Shown in pieces: positions 44,690 through 52,294 of a stretch of 64,000 nucleotides of DNA. Each line of letters starts with the position of its first letter. Within the stretch, counting starts at the first letter, position 1. A program made the translations under genes and the position numbers. The notes below the pieces were generated by a model, which had not been told where the DNA came from, ran no database searches, and saw only the letters and a program-made list of their open reading frames with translations. The DNA comes from Bog-473 sp963783965. GTDB lineage: Bacteria > Actinomycetota > Acidimicrobiia > Acidimicrobiales > RAAP-2. The stretch covers positions 372,001 through 436,000 of the forward strand of contig CAWAPQ010000003.1 in assembly GCA_963783965.1 (NCBI GenBank). Direction: 5' to 3'.

Positions 44690-45010
44690 TCATCCTGCCT
44701 TTACTTCGAGCCGACCCGTCAGTCGGATGAAGCCGCCGCTTGCTGGCGTCACCGCGGTGTACGCCCGAGAAGAGGTGAGATCGAGCACGTGCACGATGGT
44801 GCTCCCGATGTGTTCTTGCCAGGAGAGCATCACCAAGCCATCGCGAATCGGGACTGCCTCATAGTCGACCGTATCCGTGAAGGGGTCACCCGTGATGATT
44901 TCCACGGTGAGCTTGCGCTCAGAGAGAATTGTGATCCGAGGGGTGAAAGTCGGGAATGTGATCTCGAGCACTTGGCCTATCGAGATCGGTGATATGGATT
45001 GCGAGGTCAT
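44690..45010 (-). CDS. MoaF-like protein
   Basis: A 106-residue lipocalin-like small protein: LEITFPTFTPRITILSERKL, TVDYEAVPIRDGLVMLSWQE and GSTIVHVLDLTSSRAYTAVT resemble the MoaF-like domain. ATG 45010 is chosen over longer starts. A ligand-binding role is likely; the ligand is unknown. Confidence 0.65.
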   Translation of the reverse strand: MTSQSISPISIGQVLEITFPTFTPRITILSERKLTVEIITGDPFTDTVDYEAVPIRDGLVMLSWQEHIGSTIVHVLDLTSSRAYTAVTPASGGFIRLTGRLEVKAG

Positions 45011-45224
45011 TTCGAACTCCAGTTCGACGCGGCGCTGGCGCCGAAAGCCGACTCGCGCTGCCGAGACCCGGTAAGCGCCATTCACTCGGCAGAGCTGCCA
45101 TGCCACGACTCGCGGAAATGTTCTCGCCCCTAAGCTTATTTCTCACCGTACCGGCAGGCGCGAGGTGGACACTGCGAGTGCTGAGGACGCCGGCGAATCA
45201 CGGAGCGTCCCTGATCTGCTGCCC

Positions 45225-46121
45225 TCAGCTGTAGGGCGTCAAGTCGGAACGGGGGTAGCGCGACTGGGTATCGGCCAGGGTCTGCTCGTCCCAGTACGGA
45301 TCGCCGGGTGCGGGGAACCCGAAGACCGAGCGCTCTCGGGGTGTCGCCCGCTCGATCAGTTCGCACCAGTTGGGGCCGAGTGCATGAGCGGCCCAAGCGA
45401 CTCTTCCGGTCCAACGTCGCCCCCAAACGTCGTAATGAGCGGACATGGTGAATCGGGCTGAGCGCTCGCCGGTCATGCGCGAGCCACGATGCAGTATGTC
45501 GGGCCGGTAGGAGAACAGAGTCCCCGCTGGCCCTGTAACTGAAATCTCCTCCTCGGCGAAGGTCCCGGCCGGAAGGTAGGTCTTGGCCAAGTCGGTGCCC
45601 CCATCGATGAGGGAGCTCGGCCAGTAGGGAACGCTGCTTCCAACGGACAGCGGGACGACCTTTGTGGGCCCATCCTCCTCGGCGACATCCGAAAGAAGGA
45701 TCAAGCTCGTCATCTGGGTGGCCGGCTCCGACCTCTTGGGGACGACCAGGGTGTGGTTGCCGAAATCGCGGTGGTGGCTCTGGTCGTAGTCCACTGCCCA
45801 GGCGTACTTGGCCCACAGCTCGGCTTCGTAAAGACGTAGGTCGTCCGAGCCCAAGAAGCGCTCCGCCAGATCGAGGAGGTCGGGATGAAAGGCCAGGCGG
45901 TTCAGCTCCCAGGATCGCCACGGTCCCCCGATGATGCCTGCGAACTGGCTTGTTGTCAGCCAGGCGTAGGCCGCGGGGTCGGCGAAGTACTCCTCGGGCC
46001 GAGGGAAGTGCAGCCACAGCATCTCTTGGGCCGCTGCGAGTTCCTCGGTCCCGAGGAAGCCCTGGAACACGAGATAGCCCCGCTCCCGCAGGTCCGACAA
46101 GCATTGGTCTGGCACCCTCAT
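45225..46121 (-). CDS. phytanoyl-CoA dioxygenase (PhyH) family protein
   Basis: A 298-residue Fe(II)/2-oxoglutarate-type oxygenase. SHHRDFGNHTLVV contains the HxD pair, PDILHRGSRMTGERSARFTM holds the distal His and the Arg for 2-oxoglutarate, and ERGYLVFQGFLGTEELAAAQ is the usual opening. It is the second PhyH gene in the window, not closely similar to the first by eye. Confidence 0.87.
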   Translation of the reverse strand: MRVPDQCLSDLRERGYLVFQGFLGTEELAAAQEMLWLHFPRPEEYFADPAAYAWLTTSQFAGIIGGPWRSWELNRLAFHPDLLDLAERFLGSDDLRLYEAELWAKYAWAVDYDQSHHRDFGNHTLVVPKRSEPATQMTSLILLSDVAEEDGPTKVVPLSVGSSVPYWPSSLIDGGTDLAKTYLPAGTFAEEEISVTGPAGTLFSYRPDILHRGSRMTGERSARFTMSAHYDVWGRRWTGRVAWAAHALGPNWCELIERATPRERSVFGFPAPGDPYWDEQTLADTQSRYPRSDLTPYS

Positions 46122-46372
46122 CGAAGTCAGACGCTATCGGCGCGTCGCCACCTTCCCAAAGTCAACGGTCACAGCAATCAACGGCGTACTCCTGTCGGCC
46201 GATCCAAACGCGCCCACGAAGCGGCGCACAGAGGAAGTGCAAAATGGGAGCCACAATTGAGTATGGCCATTTTCCGGGACGCGACAGACGACTAATTGAA
46301 GCAGGTTGGCCTCTGTGACCGAGAGAAGCTGACCATGTAGCGGCGTACCGGGGCGGTCCGACGAGGTTATGA

Positions 46373-46400
46373 GGCATGATCCAGATGGCATGATCCAGAT
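46373..46400. repeat. 14-bp tandem duplication upstream of an NTF2-like gene
   Basis: GGCATGATCCAGAT occurs twice in direct succession 13 bp before the gene start. It could be a duplicated binding site or a slippage product. Confidence 0.7.
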
Positions 46401-46412
46401 CAAGGGGAGAAT

Positions 46413-46868
46413 GTGCCTGCCTTCATTTCCGACAGTCCATTGGCCCAGGATTTGATTCGCATCGGCGACGGGGCAATCGCCATTGAGGACGAGCCGAAGT
46501 TGAGGAATTACTTCGCTGACGACTACGTCTTCCACGGGCCCGGCGGCGACCTCGCCTTTGAAGAACTTCGCGCCTACTTCGCCTCATTGCGATCTGCCTT
46601 CAGCGGCCTACGAATCGTGCGCGAACAGATCATTGCTGACGGCGACTTCCTTGCGGCCAGGACCACGTTCTCGGGCGATTTCACTGGCGTGTTCACGTAT
46701 TCGCCTGTCGGCCCAGTCGAACCGAATGGCAAGCACATCGAATGGCAAGTGATCGGCATCTTCAGGTACGACGCTGACGCTCGATTGGCGGAAGAGTGGG
46801 TTCAAACCGATTACCGCAGTTTCTTGACCAAGCTCGGCGTAACTGTGACGGAGTCTGCCGCACCGTAA
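46413..46868 (+). CDS. SnoaL-like/NTF2-fold protein (ester-cyclase type)
   Basis: A 151-residue protein with a cone-shaped NTF2 fold: PKLRNYFADDYVFHGPGGDL, AARTTFSGDFTGVFTYSPVG and GIFRYDADARLAEEWVQTDY. This arrangement is typical of the SnoaL ester-cyclase family. GTG start with AAGGGGAGA upstream. Confidence 0.83.
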   Translation: MPAFISDSPLAQDLIRIGDGAIAIEDEPKLRNYFADDYVFHGPGGDLAFEELRAYFASLRSAFSGLRIVREQIIADGDFLAARTTFSGDFTGVFTYSPVGPVEPNGKHIEWQVIGIFRYDADARLAEEWVQTDYRSFLTKLGVTVTESAAP

Positions 46869-46965
46869 GTGCGCCCGGTCTCCCCGGATAGCCCCGCATC
46901 CGGCGTAGAGGCGCAGGGTGGCCCTCACGACCCGCAGGAGCCCGGCGCAATCCAGCCTGGTGCGT

Positions 46966-47709
46966 CTAAGCGTCCGGGAGACGCCACACGCTGACATGCC
47001 AAAGGCTCTCACCTGTGAACGGCGAGCGATCCCACCAGCCCCATCGATGTTCCAGCGTCATTCCCGCGATCCGAGCCATCAAGTCCAACTCAGCCGGCCA
47101 CACATATCGGAACGGTGCCGTGAATTCGGTGAAGCTGCCATCAGGAAGTCGGTTGAAGTGCCGCGAGCGGGAGATCTGCTTATGCGTGCGGTCAATGAAG
47201 TCATCGATGCCGATGTAGTCCTCTGTCAATGCAAACGCGACACCGGAGTTGCCGGGTGGTAGCTGGCGAAGCCCGGGCACACTGGTCTCTATTACAAAGC
47301 GGCCACCGGCTCGAAGGTGCCGCGCAGCATTTTCGAAACAGGCCACTTGTTCGTCCTGCGTCGTCAGGTTCGTGATCGTGTTGAAGACCAGGTACACGAG
47401 GGAGAACTCGCCCTCCACGAATGTCACGGCCATGTCGCCTTCGACGGCCGTAATACTGTTCGCTTCGGGTTTCGACCGCAGTACGTCGAGCATGTCTGCG
47501 GACAACTCGATCCCGGCGACCCGAACACCCCGGGCAGCCAAAGGGACGGCGACCCGGCCAGTCCCGATAGCGAACTCCATCGCCGCTCCACCGTCGGTCA
47601 ACTCAACCAGGCAGTCGACGGTCGCTTCGACAACGCCGGTGGCGAACATCCCCGTCCCAGGTTGGTCATAGGTTCTGGCGATCTCGCCGACGAATCGGTT
47701 TTCGGGCAC
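46966..47709 (-). CDS. class I SAM-dependent methyltransferase
   Basis: A 247-residue enzyme with motif I AMEFAIGTGRVAVPLAARGV, motif II VAGIELSADMLDVLRSK, and LVYLVFNTITNLTTQDEQVA and RAGGRFVIETSVPG further on. GTG 47709 gives a protein beginning just before the catalytic domain. Neighbours give no substrate. Confidence 0.85.
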   Translation of the reverse strand: MPENRFVGEIARTYDQPGTGMFATGVVEATVDCLVELTDGGAAMEFAIGTGRVAVPLAARGVRVAGIELSADMLDVLRSKPEANSITAVEGDMAVTFVEGEFSLVYLVFNTITNLTTQDEQVACFENAARHLRAGGRFVIETSVPGLRQLPPGNSGVAFALTEDYIGIDDFIDRTHKQISRSRHFNRLPDGSFTEFTAPFRYVWPAELDLMARIAGMTLEHRWGWWDRSPFTGESLWHVSVWRLPDA

Positions 47710-47770
47710 ACTCCAGCTTGGCCCTACCAGAGTCGGCTTGCAACGTCCCGCCCCAACTCCATAGGTGCCG

Positions 47771-47806
47771 GACTGTCCCACCTTCCCGGCATTAGGGGCA
47801 CTCTCT
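47771..47806. repeat. dispersed repeat copy (d)
   Basis: ACCTTCCCGGCATTAGGGGC followed by ACTCTC lies upstream of the methyltransferase gene. Confidence 0.5.
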
Positions 47807-47809
47807 TGG

Positions 47810-48157
47810 CTAGAGGAAAGACCGGATCGACCCCTGGTCGTCACAGAACGGGTTTGGAAAGCACGGATCGTCCATAACAAGGAGTTCCCGCATGTTGTGC
47901 TCCCAATGCGCTCGACCGCACCGCACGGGACCCAAGTAGTACGGCGCACCGATGGTGCCGTCGTTGGTGACCACTATGAGCTGGTCGGGATTAGTCGTTT
48001 CGCTGGGACCGAGCGCCAATGCGATTCCGCGTGTCGCCGCCGAAGCAGTGTATTCGCCTTGTTCGGCATCGCTCAACTGGTTCCAGTCACCGGGAAAGAT
48101 CGCGAGCCGGGAGATACTCACTCCAAAAGCATTACCGTTTCTGCGATGATTCGCCAC
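47810..48157 (-). CDS. hypothetical protein
   Basis: A possible 115-residue protein starting at GTG 48157 (ATG 48190 is an alternative). The segments RLAIFPGDWNQLSDAEQGEY, GIALALGPSETTNPDQLIVV and CGRAHWEHNMRELLVMDD look like genuine protein sequence, but no family is recognised. Confidence 0.45.
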   Translation of the reverse strand: MANHRRNGNAFGVSISRLAIFPGDWNQLSDAEQGEYTASAATRGIALALGPSETTNPDQLIVVTNDGTIGAPYYLGPVRCGRAHWEHNMRELLVMDDPCFPNPFCDDQGSIRSFL

Positions 48158-48259
48158 GGACGACCCCTGGCCGCCTGAGAGAAGTATCAATGTACGGGGA
48201 CAGGGGCGACCGGCTCACGGCGACAGGCATCACTCTGTCGTTCTCGGACGGCCCTCTGC

Positions 48260-49444
48260 CTAACGGCGCACAGGGTCCTTAGTCGACTTACCCGACCTGA
48301 GCGACCTGCCCGACCTGAGCGACCTGCCCGACATGAGCGACCGGACAAGCCTGGACCGCAGAAGTCGGCGCACCAGTGGGGCATCGAGCGTTTTCGTCAG
48401 ATGGGAATAGAGGAAGCTTTTCTGGATCGTCTCCAGCTCCCGACCGAGTTCGCTATTCTCCATCTTGAGGCGGTACAACTCCCAGGAGAGATTGCTCAAG
48501 ACTGAAGGCTCGTAGTACCGTCCGCCATTCTCGGCCGCCTGAGTTTCCCGCACATCCTCGGCAGCTTTCCATCCGGCCAAAGCCGGAGCGTTCGACAGAA
48601 CCTCCTTGTTGGGCCGTGCTGTGAAGTAAGCAAAAAGGCTCGATTCTGGGTTTTCGGCAAGGTATTCCGAATCGCGGTCCAAAACGACTTGTCCCCAGCG
48701 TTCGCGTTCGGCACGATCTGCGTTGAAGAGTTGCACATTGTGCGTGAGAACCGGATAAGCGAGAGCACCGCCCACCGTAACGAATTCGTCAACGAGAAAA
48801 TACCGATGCAGGGTCTCGACGATGAGTTCGGAATGCACTGCCTCGGTCGGGTCAACCTGTATGAGCAGGTCCATCCACGGATAGAACATCGATTGGCGGA
48901 CACCAAGAGGGAGGGCATTGTTGACTTTGCAAGCTTGCTCCCAGGCGTCGAGGGCATATTGATTCCTGTGGGGTCCGACGTAGTCGAACGAGATGAACCA
49001 TCCCTCCTCGGGCAATAGTTGGCAAATGCTCCTGAAGACTCGGTCCAACCGCGTCACATGGTGGGCGGCTGCATGATTGACGACCAAATCGAACGGCCCC
49101 GGAGGTAGAGCGTCTGAGTTGACGTTCGCTTGAACGTACTGAAGTCGCCGCCCTTCGGCCGCAGATCTCGCTTCATCAAGAAGAGATTCAGAGTAGTCAA
49201 TGCCAACGGCCTCCTTGATGAGTCCTCCGTCGATCATTTCGCGCTCAACCCAACCGTTTCCACAGTTCAAGATCAGAGCTCGCTCGAAAACCTTTCCGGT
49301 TCGGCTGAGGAAGTGCTTCCACCAGTTGACCGACTCGTCACCCGAGATTCGGCGATTGATCATCCAATTCGTGCAATCAAGGTTGTTCCAGTACTGGCCG
49401 TCGTAGTAGACGTCCGGATTTTCATTTCTGTCTAGTAGCGACAT
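48260..49444 (-). CDS. SAM-dependent methyltransferase with repeat-containing C-terminus
   Basis: A 394-residue protein. The methyltransferase domain has ALILNCGNGWVEREMIDGG, VGIDYSESLLDEARSAAEG and FDLVVNHAAAHHVTRLDRVF, followed by DYVGPHRNQYALDAW, reminiscent of enzymes in sugar or cell-surface modification clusters. A helical region ends in three copies of a RSL(M/R)SG hexapeptide encoded by an 18-bp tandem repeat. The gene is visibly lower in GC than the housekeeping block, suggesting transfer. Confidence 0.82.
   Translation of the reverse strand: MSLLDRNENPDVYYDGQYWNNLDCTNWMINRRISGDESVNWWKHFLSRTGKVFERALILNCGNGWVEREMIDGGLIKEAVGIDYSESLLDEARSAAEGRRLQYVQANVNSDALPPGPFDLVVNHAAAHHVTRLDRVFRSICQLLPEEGWFISFDYVGPHRNQYALDAWEQACKVNNALPLGVRQSMFYPWMDLLIQVDPTEAVHSELIVETLHRYFLVDEFVTVGGALAYPVLTHNVQLFNADRAERERWGQVVLDRDSEYLAENPESSLFAYFTARPNKEVLSNAPALAGWKAAEDVRETQAAENGGRYYEPSVLSNLSWELYRLKMENSELGRELETIQKSFLYSHLTKTLDAPLVRRLLRSRLVRSLMSGRSLRSGRSLRSGKSTKDPVRR
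48291..48344. repeat. 18-bp tandem repeat at the 3' end of a methyltransferase gene
   Basis: CCCGACCTGAGCGACCTG occurs twice exactly and a third time with two changes; on the minus strand it encodes the repeated RSLRSG motif. Confidence 0.85.
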
Positions 49445-49858
49445 ATTTCGCTGAACCTTGCGATCTTCATCTGCCTGTAGGGGCTCAACCAGTACTCGAC
49501 GGACCCTCGGCTGATCAGTATTTCAGATCATCCCCGAGGTGGCTCTGGGTGCCGCCGAGGTATCCCACATGTGCGGCACGGTGGCACCCTTACAGCAGGC
49601 TGACTCGAACGTACGCTACGCAAAGGCCTGGCACCATCTCACCCGTGGAGGTCGCCCAGACCTTCGAGAAGCGCAGGCGGCTCCGTCGGTCCGACGAGCG
49701 CCATCCTGTGAATGCCCAGGAGTTCCTCGGCTGGTCAACGAGATCTTGTTCGGGTGCTGGCGTCGGGCCCCACGCTGACCGCTTCCCGGCGTTAGGCGAT
49801 ACCCAAAGTCCGTCACCGGCCATCCGATCCATGATCCTCGAAGTGACATACTCCCGAC
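49445..49858. other. intergenic region with repeat copies, no recognisable gene
   Basis: No reading frame here has a recognisable domain. It contains partial or full members of the dispersed repeat at 49571, 49782-49800 and 49846-49877, the last reaching the next gene's start. Confidence 0.5.
49782..49800. repeat. dispersed repeat copy (e)
   Basis: CTTCCCGGCGTTAGGCGAT is a shortened copy of the core. Confidence 0.4.
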
Positions 49859-50368
49859 GTGGATAGTTGGGGTGCTCCGCTCTACGGCGACCCATGCCGC
49901 GAGTGTGGTTTTACCTGGTCCTCTGGGCAAGCTGGCTCCATCTCCCTGATGCGCGATATGCCAGACGCCGTTGAGGAGCTCGTCTCGGACGCCAGTGGAA
50001 CGGAGCGACTGCCGGGCCTCGAGTGGAACGTATGCGGATACGTCGCACACATGGCCGACAACACCCGGATCTGGGCTGAGCGGCTTGTTGCTGTCGCACG
50101 AGGTGCGGATCCACACGTCGTTCCCTACGACCCCGATCTCCTCGCCGAGGCCAGGCACTACAACGAGGTTGCCCTCCAAGGAGCAATCTGGTCACTCCGC
50201 ATCGCGATTGCGAACTGGCTGACTGCCGTGGAGGAGGCGGATCCAGCGCGAGTCGTGATGCTGCACTCGGTGCGCGGCGCCATGGAGCTGTCAGATGTCG
50301 TGACCTCTAATGCTCACGACGCCTTCCATCACCGGTGGGATTTGGCAAGGATTCTGCGCCCACTCTGA
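49859..50368 (+). CDS. DinB-like/maleylpyruvate-isomerase-type protein
   Basis: A 169-residue helical protein. LYGDPCRECGFTWSSGQAG is a short cysteine-containing opening; a DinB-like bundle follows with WNVCGYVAHMADNTRIWAER and the metal-binding style NAHDAFHHRWDLARIL. The GTG start lies within a repeat copy, so the repeat may have donated the start region. Confidence 0.72.
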   Translation: MDSWGAPLYGDPCRECGFTWSSGQAGSISLMRDMPDAVEELVSDASGTERLPGLEWNVCGYVAHMADNTRIWAERLVAVARGADPHVVPYDPDLLAEARHYNEVALQGAIWSLRIAIANWLTAVEEADPARVVMLHSVRGAMELSDVVTSNAHDAFHHRWDLARILRPL

Positions 50369-50390
50369 ATCAATCTCTTGAGAGCGGTCA

Positions 50391-50416
50391 CAGCCCCGGA
50401 GTACGGGGCACTCTGT
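50391..50416. repeat. dispersed repeat copy (f)
   Basis: GCCCCGGAGTACGGGGCACT with CTGT following lies in the gap downstream of the DinB-like gene; CCCCGGAGTACGGGG is itself an imperfect palindrome. Confidence 0.55.
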
Positions 50417-50458
50417 CATAAGCGGGCGCCGGCGGGTCTCCAGTGGTGAACTCAGTGC

Positions 50459-51026
50459 ATGAGACGGACCATTGTGCACGCCGGTGGGGTCCTTGCGTCA
50501 GTTGGACTGGCTGGCCGCATCCCTTCTTCTGGGCTCTTGTTCCGACGATGCTGGGAACAAGACGACAGACGGTCGCAGCGTGGCAGAAGATTGCGGAGCG
50601 ACATCGGTGCACTATCACCCATACCCGGGCGTTGGGCCGGGACTCGCGCGACTGCCGTGGATTAGGGCATCGCCCCCGTCGATCGGACTGGTGGGACATC
50701 TCTTCTACTACGACCGTCGGAACCCATGGGAAAGGGAACGGCTCTCGCCGCTGCGCATGTACAGCGGCGGAAAGAGCCCCGATGATCGCCTCAGCATGAA
50801 GATCCTCTGGGAGCTGCGCCGGGGAAGCGTGCCACCTTTCCTCAATGTGTTCGCGACAAGGATCGATGGACCCGGATCGTCCCACCAGCGGCTGCCGTCG
50901 ACGAGTTCGGACCCATCCCAATTCCCATCGATCATCGACATACCGACGCCGGGATGCTGGCGCCTAACGCTTAATGCGGGAGCGACGATGGGACATATCG
51001 TCATCGACGTCGTTCAGGGGAGGTAA
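50459..51026 (+). CDS. exported lipoprotein (frameshifted in the signal peptide)
   Basis: The ATG at 50459 encodes MRRTIVHAGGVLASVGLA and the downstream frame continues AASLLLGSCSDD, which together form a perfect lipoprotein signal with lipobox LGSC. They are joined only if one G near 50513 is removed. The mature part has CGATSVHYHPYPGVGPGLAR, PPSIGLVGHLFYYDR and SIIDIPTPGCWRLTLNAG, seen in small actinobacterial exported proteins of unknown function. Confidence 0.7.
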
Positions 51027-51094
51027 GCGCAAGGCGCACGGGCGTCTGTCGCGCACCCGGACTGAGCGTACGGGACACCCCGGACGTCAAGAGC

Positions 51095-51115
51095 ATGCAC
51101 TAGTATGTAGTACAT
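51095..51115 (+). promoter_or_regulatory. PadR operator overlapping a leaderless start codon
   Basis: ATGCACTA and TAGTACAT form an inverted repeat (7 of 8 matches, 5-bp spacer). It contains the -10 box TAGTAT (51101-51106) and reaches the ATG at 51114, 7 nt after that box. PadR proteins typically bind ATGT/ACAT-type palindromes, so this is probably autoregulatory. Confidence 0.7.
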
Positions 51116-51449
51116 GGTACCCGGCAGTACCAACAAGATGCTTGCGCAGATGCGCCGTGGAGCGATCGAGTACTGCGTACTGGCCCTATTGAGGGAGCAA
51201 GACCGATACGGCTTGGAGCTGGCGAGAACGCTGTCAGAGGCCGATGGCTTGGTTACCAGCGAGGGCACCGTCTATCCGCTCTTGACGAGACTCCGTCGTG
51301 AGGGCCTCATCGACGCCACGTGGGAAGAGTCTCCTCATGGGCCACCAAGGCGCTACTACCGGATCACGAAGGAGGGGCGGGCGGTTCTCAAGGTGTTCTG
51401 CATCCAGTGGGAGCGCTTCCGCACCACCGTAGACATGATCTTGGCGTAA
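51114..51449 (+). CDS. PadR family transcriptional regulator
   Basis: A 111-residue winged-helix regulator of the short PadR type: QMRRGAIEYCVLALLREQDR, GLVTSEGTVYPLLTRLRREG and RRYYRITKEGRAVLKVF. There is no separate Shine-Dalgarno sequence; the start codon follows a TANNNT box, suggesting a leaderless transcript repressed by its own product. The HAAS-PASTA gene starts 13 nt downstream and is most likely the regulated partner. Confidence 0.92.
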   Translation: MVPGSTNKMLAQMRRGAIEYCVLALLREQDRYGLELARTLSEADGLVTSEGTVYPLLTRLRREGLIDATWEESPHGPPRRYYRITKEGRAVLKVFCIQWERFRTTVDMILA

Positions 51450-51462
51450 GGAGGTTTCAGGA

Positions 51463-52266
51463 ATGGCTGATGACGCTGACCTTGATGGGATCTGTGCGGA
51501 TTATCTCGAAAGACTGAGTGATTCTCTGGGTGATCTGAGTGCTGAGGATCGTCGCCAGATCCTCGATCAAGTGTCGGAGCACATTTCTAGTGCTCGGGCT
51601 GCGCTGCCGCAGCAGACAGAGGCCGCGGTGCGCGAGATCCTTGAGCGCCTGGGGACTCCGCAAGAAATCGCAGCATCCGCTGCCCTTGAGGGTGAGGAGC
51701 CGCTACCGCCAAGAAGCCGTAATCGATTGTTCGTCTTGACCGCCGTGGCCTTTGCACTCGTCGTCGTTGGGATCGGTATCGCGGCACTCGCCGGAGCGTT
51801 CACCAGTGGTGCCTCCTCGGGTGTACGGAACACCTTGGCTTCCCCTAGGTCCTCGTCAACCAGAACGTCCGTCGGAACGGTCACCGTCCCGACGATCACC
51901 GGTCAGCAGCTTGCGGCGGCAACGCATGTACTCAGCACATTGGGACTCAAATACATCGTGAGCGATGTCACCAGCAATCAACCAGTTGGCACCGTCGTTG
52001 TACAGAATCCATCCGGCGGTGCGAGAGTGGATTCGGCGTCGAAAGTGCTCCTCACGGTCTCTGGCACCCAAGCTGGGCTGATCGTCCCAAACGTGATCGG
52101 TGAGCCTCAGGCACAGGCGGCGGCGGCGTTGAGTGCAGCCGGACTCGATGTCCAGGTTGTAACGAAACTCGGCGGATCTACGCCCCCAGGGACCGTTGCC
52201 GATGAAACGCCCACGGCCGGTAGCAGGGTTCCCCCGCGGTCGATCGTGGTTCTGACCATTTCGTGA
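51463..52266 (+). CDS. HAAS-domain membrane protein with two PASTA repeats
   Basis: A 267-residue protein. The N-terminal 70 residues form a HAAS signalling domain (YLERLSDSLGDLSAEDRRQI, EILERLGTPQEIAASAA) typical of PadR partners, followed by a membrane helix (LFVLTAVAFALVVVGIGIAA) and two extracellular PASTA repeats (TVPTITGQQLAAATHVLSTL and VPNVIGEPQAQAAAALSAAG). PASTA usually senses peptidoglycan on PknB or PBPs; its union with HAAS is uncommon. TAAGGAGG provides a strong ribosome binding site. Confidence 0.85.
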   Translation: MADDADLDGICADYLERLSDSLGDLSAEDRRQILDQVSEHISSARAALPQQTEAAVREILERLGTPQEIAASAALEGEEPLPPRSRNRLFVLTAVAFALVVVGIGIAALAGAFTSGASSGVRNTLASPRSSSTRTSVGTVTVPTITGQQLAAATHVLSTLGLKYIVSDVTSNQPVGTVVVQNPSGGARVDSASKVLLTVSGTQAGLIVPNVIGEPQAQAAAALSAAGLDVQVVTKLGGSTPPGTVADETPTAGSRVPPRSIVVLTIS

Positions 52267-52294
52267 TGCGGGAGGACGCTCGGGACTGCGTTCC

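Noticed and set aside
45136..46104. A 322-residue minus-strand frame overlapping the second PhyH gene
   Set aside because: The overlapping frame carries the Fe(II) and 2-oxoglutarate motifs; this one is Arg/Pro-rich without motifs.
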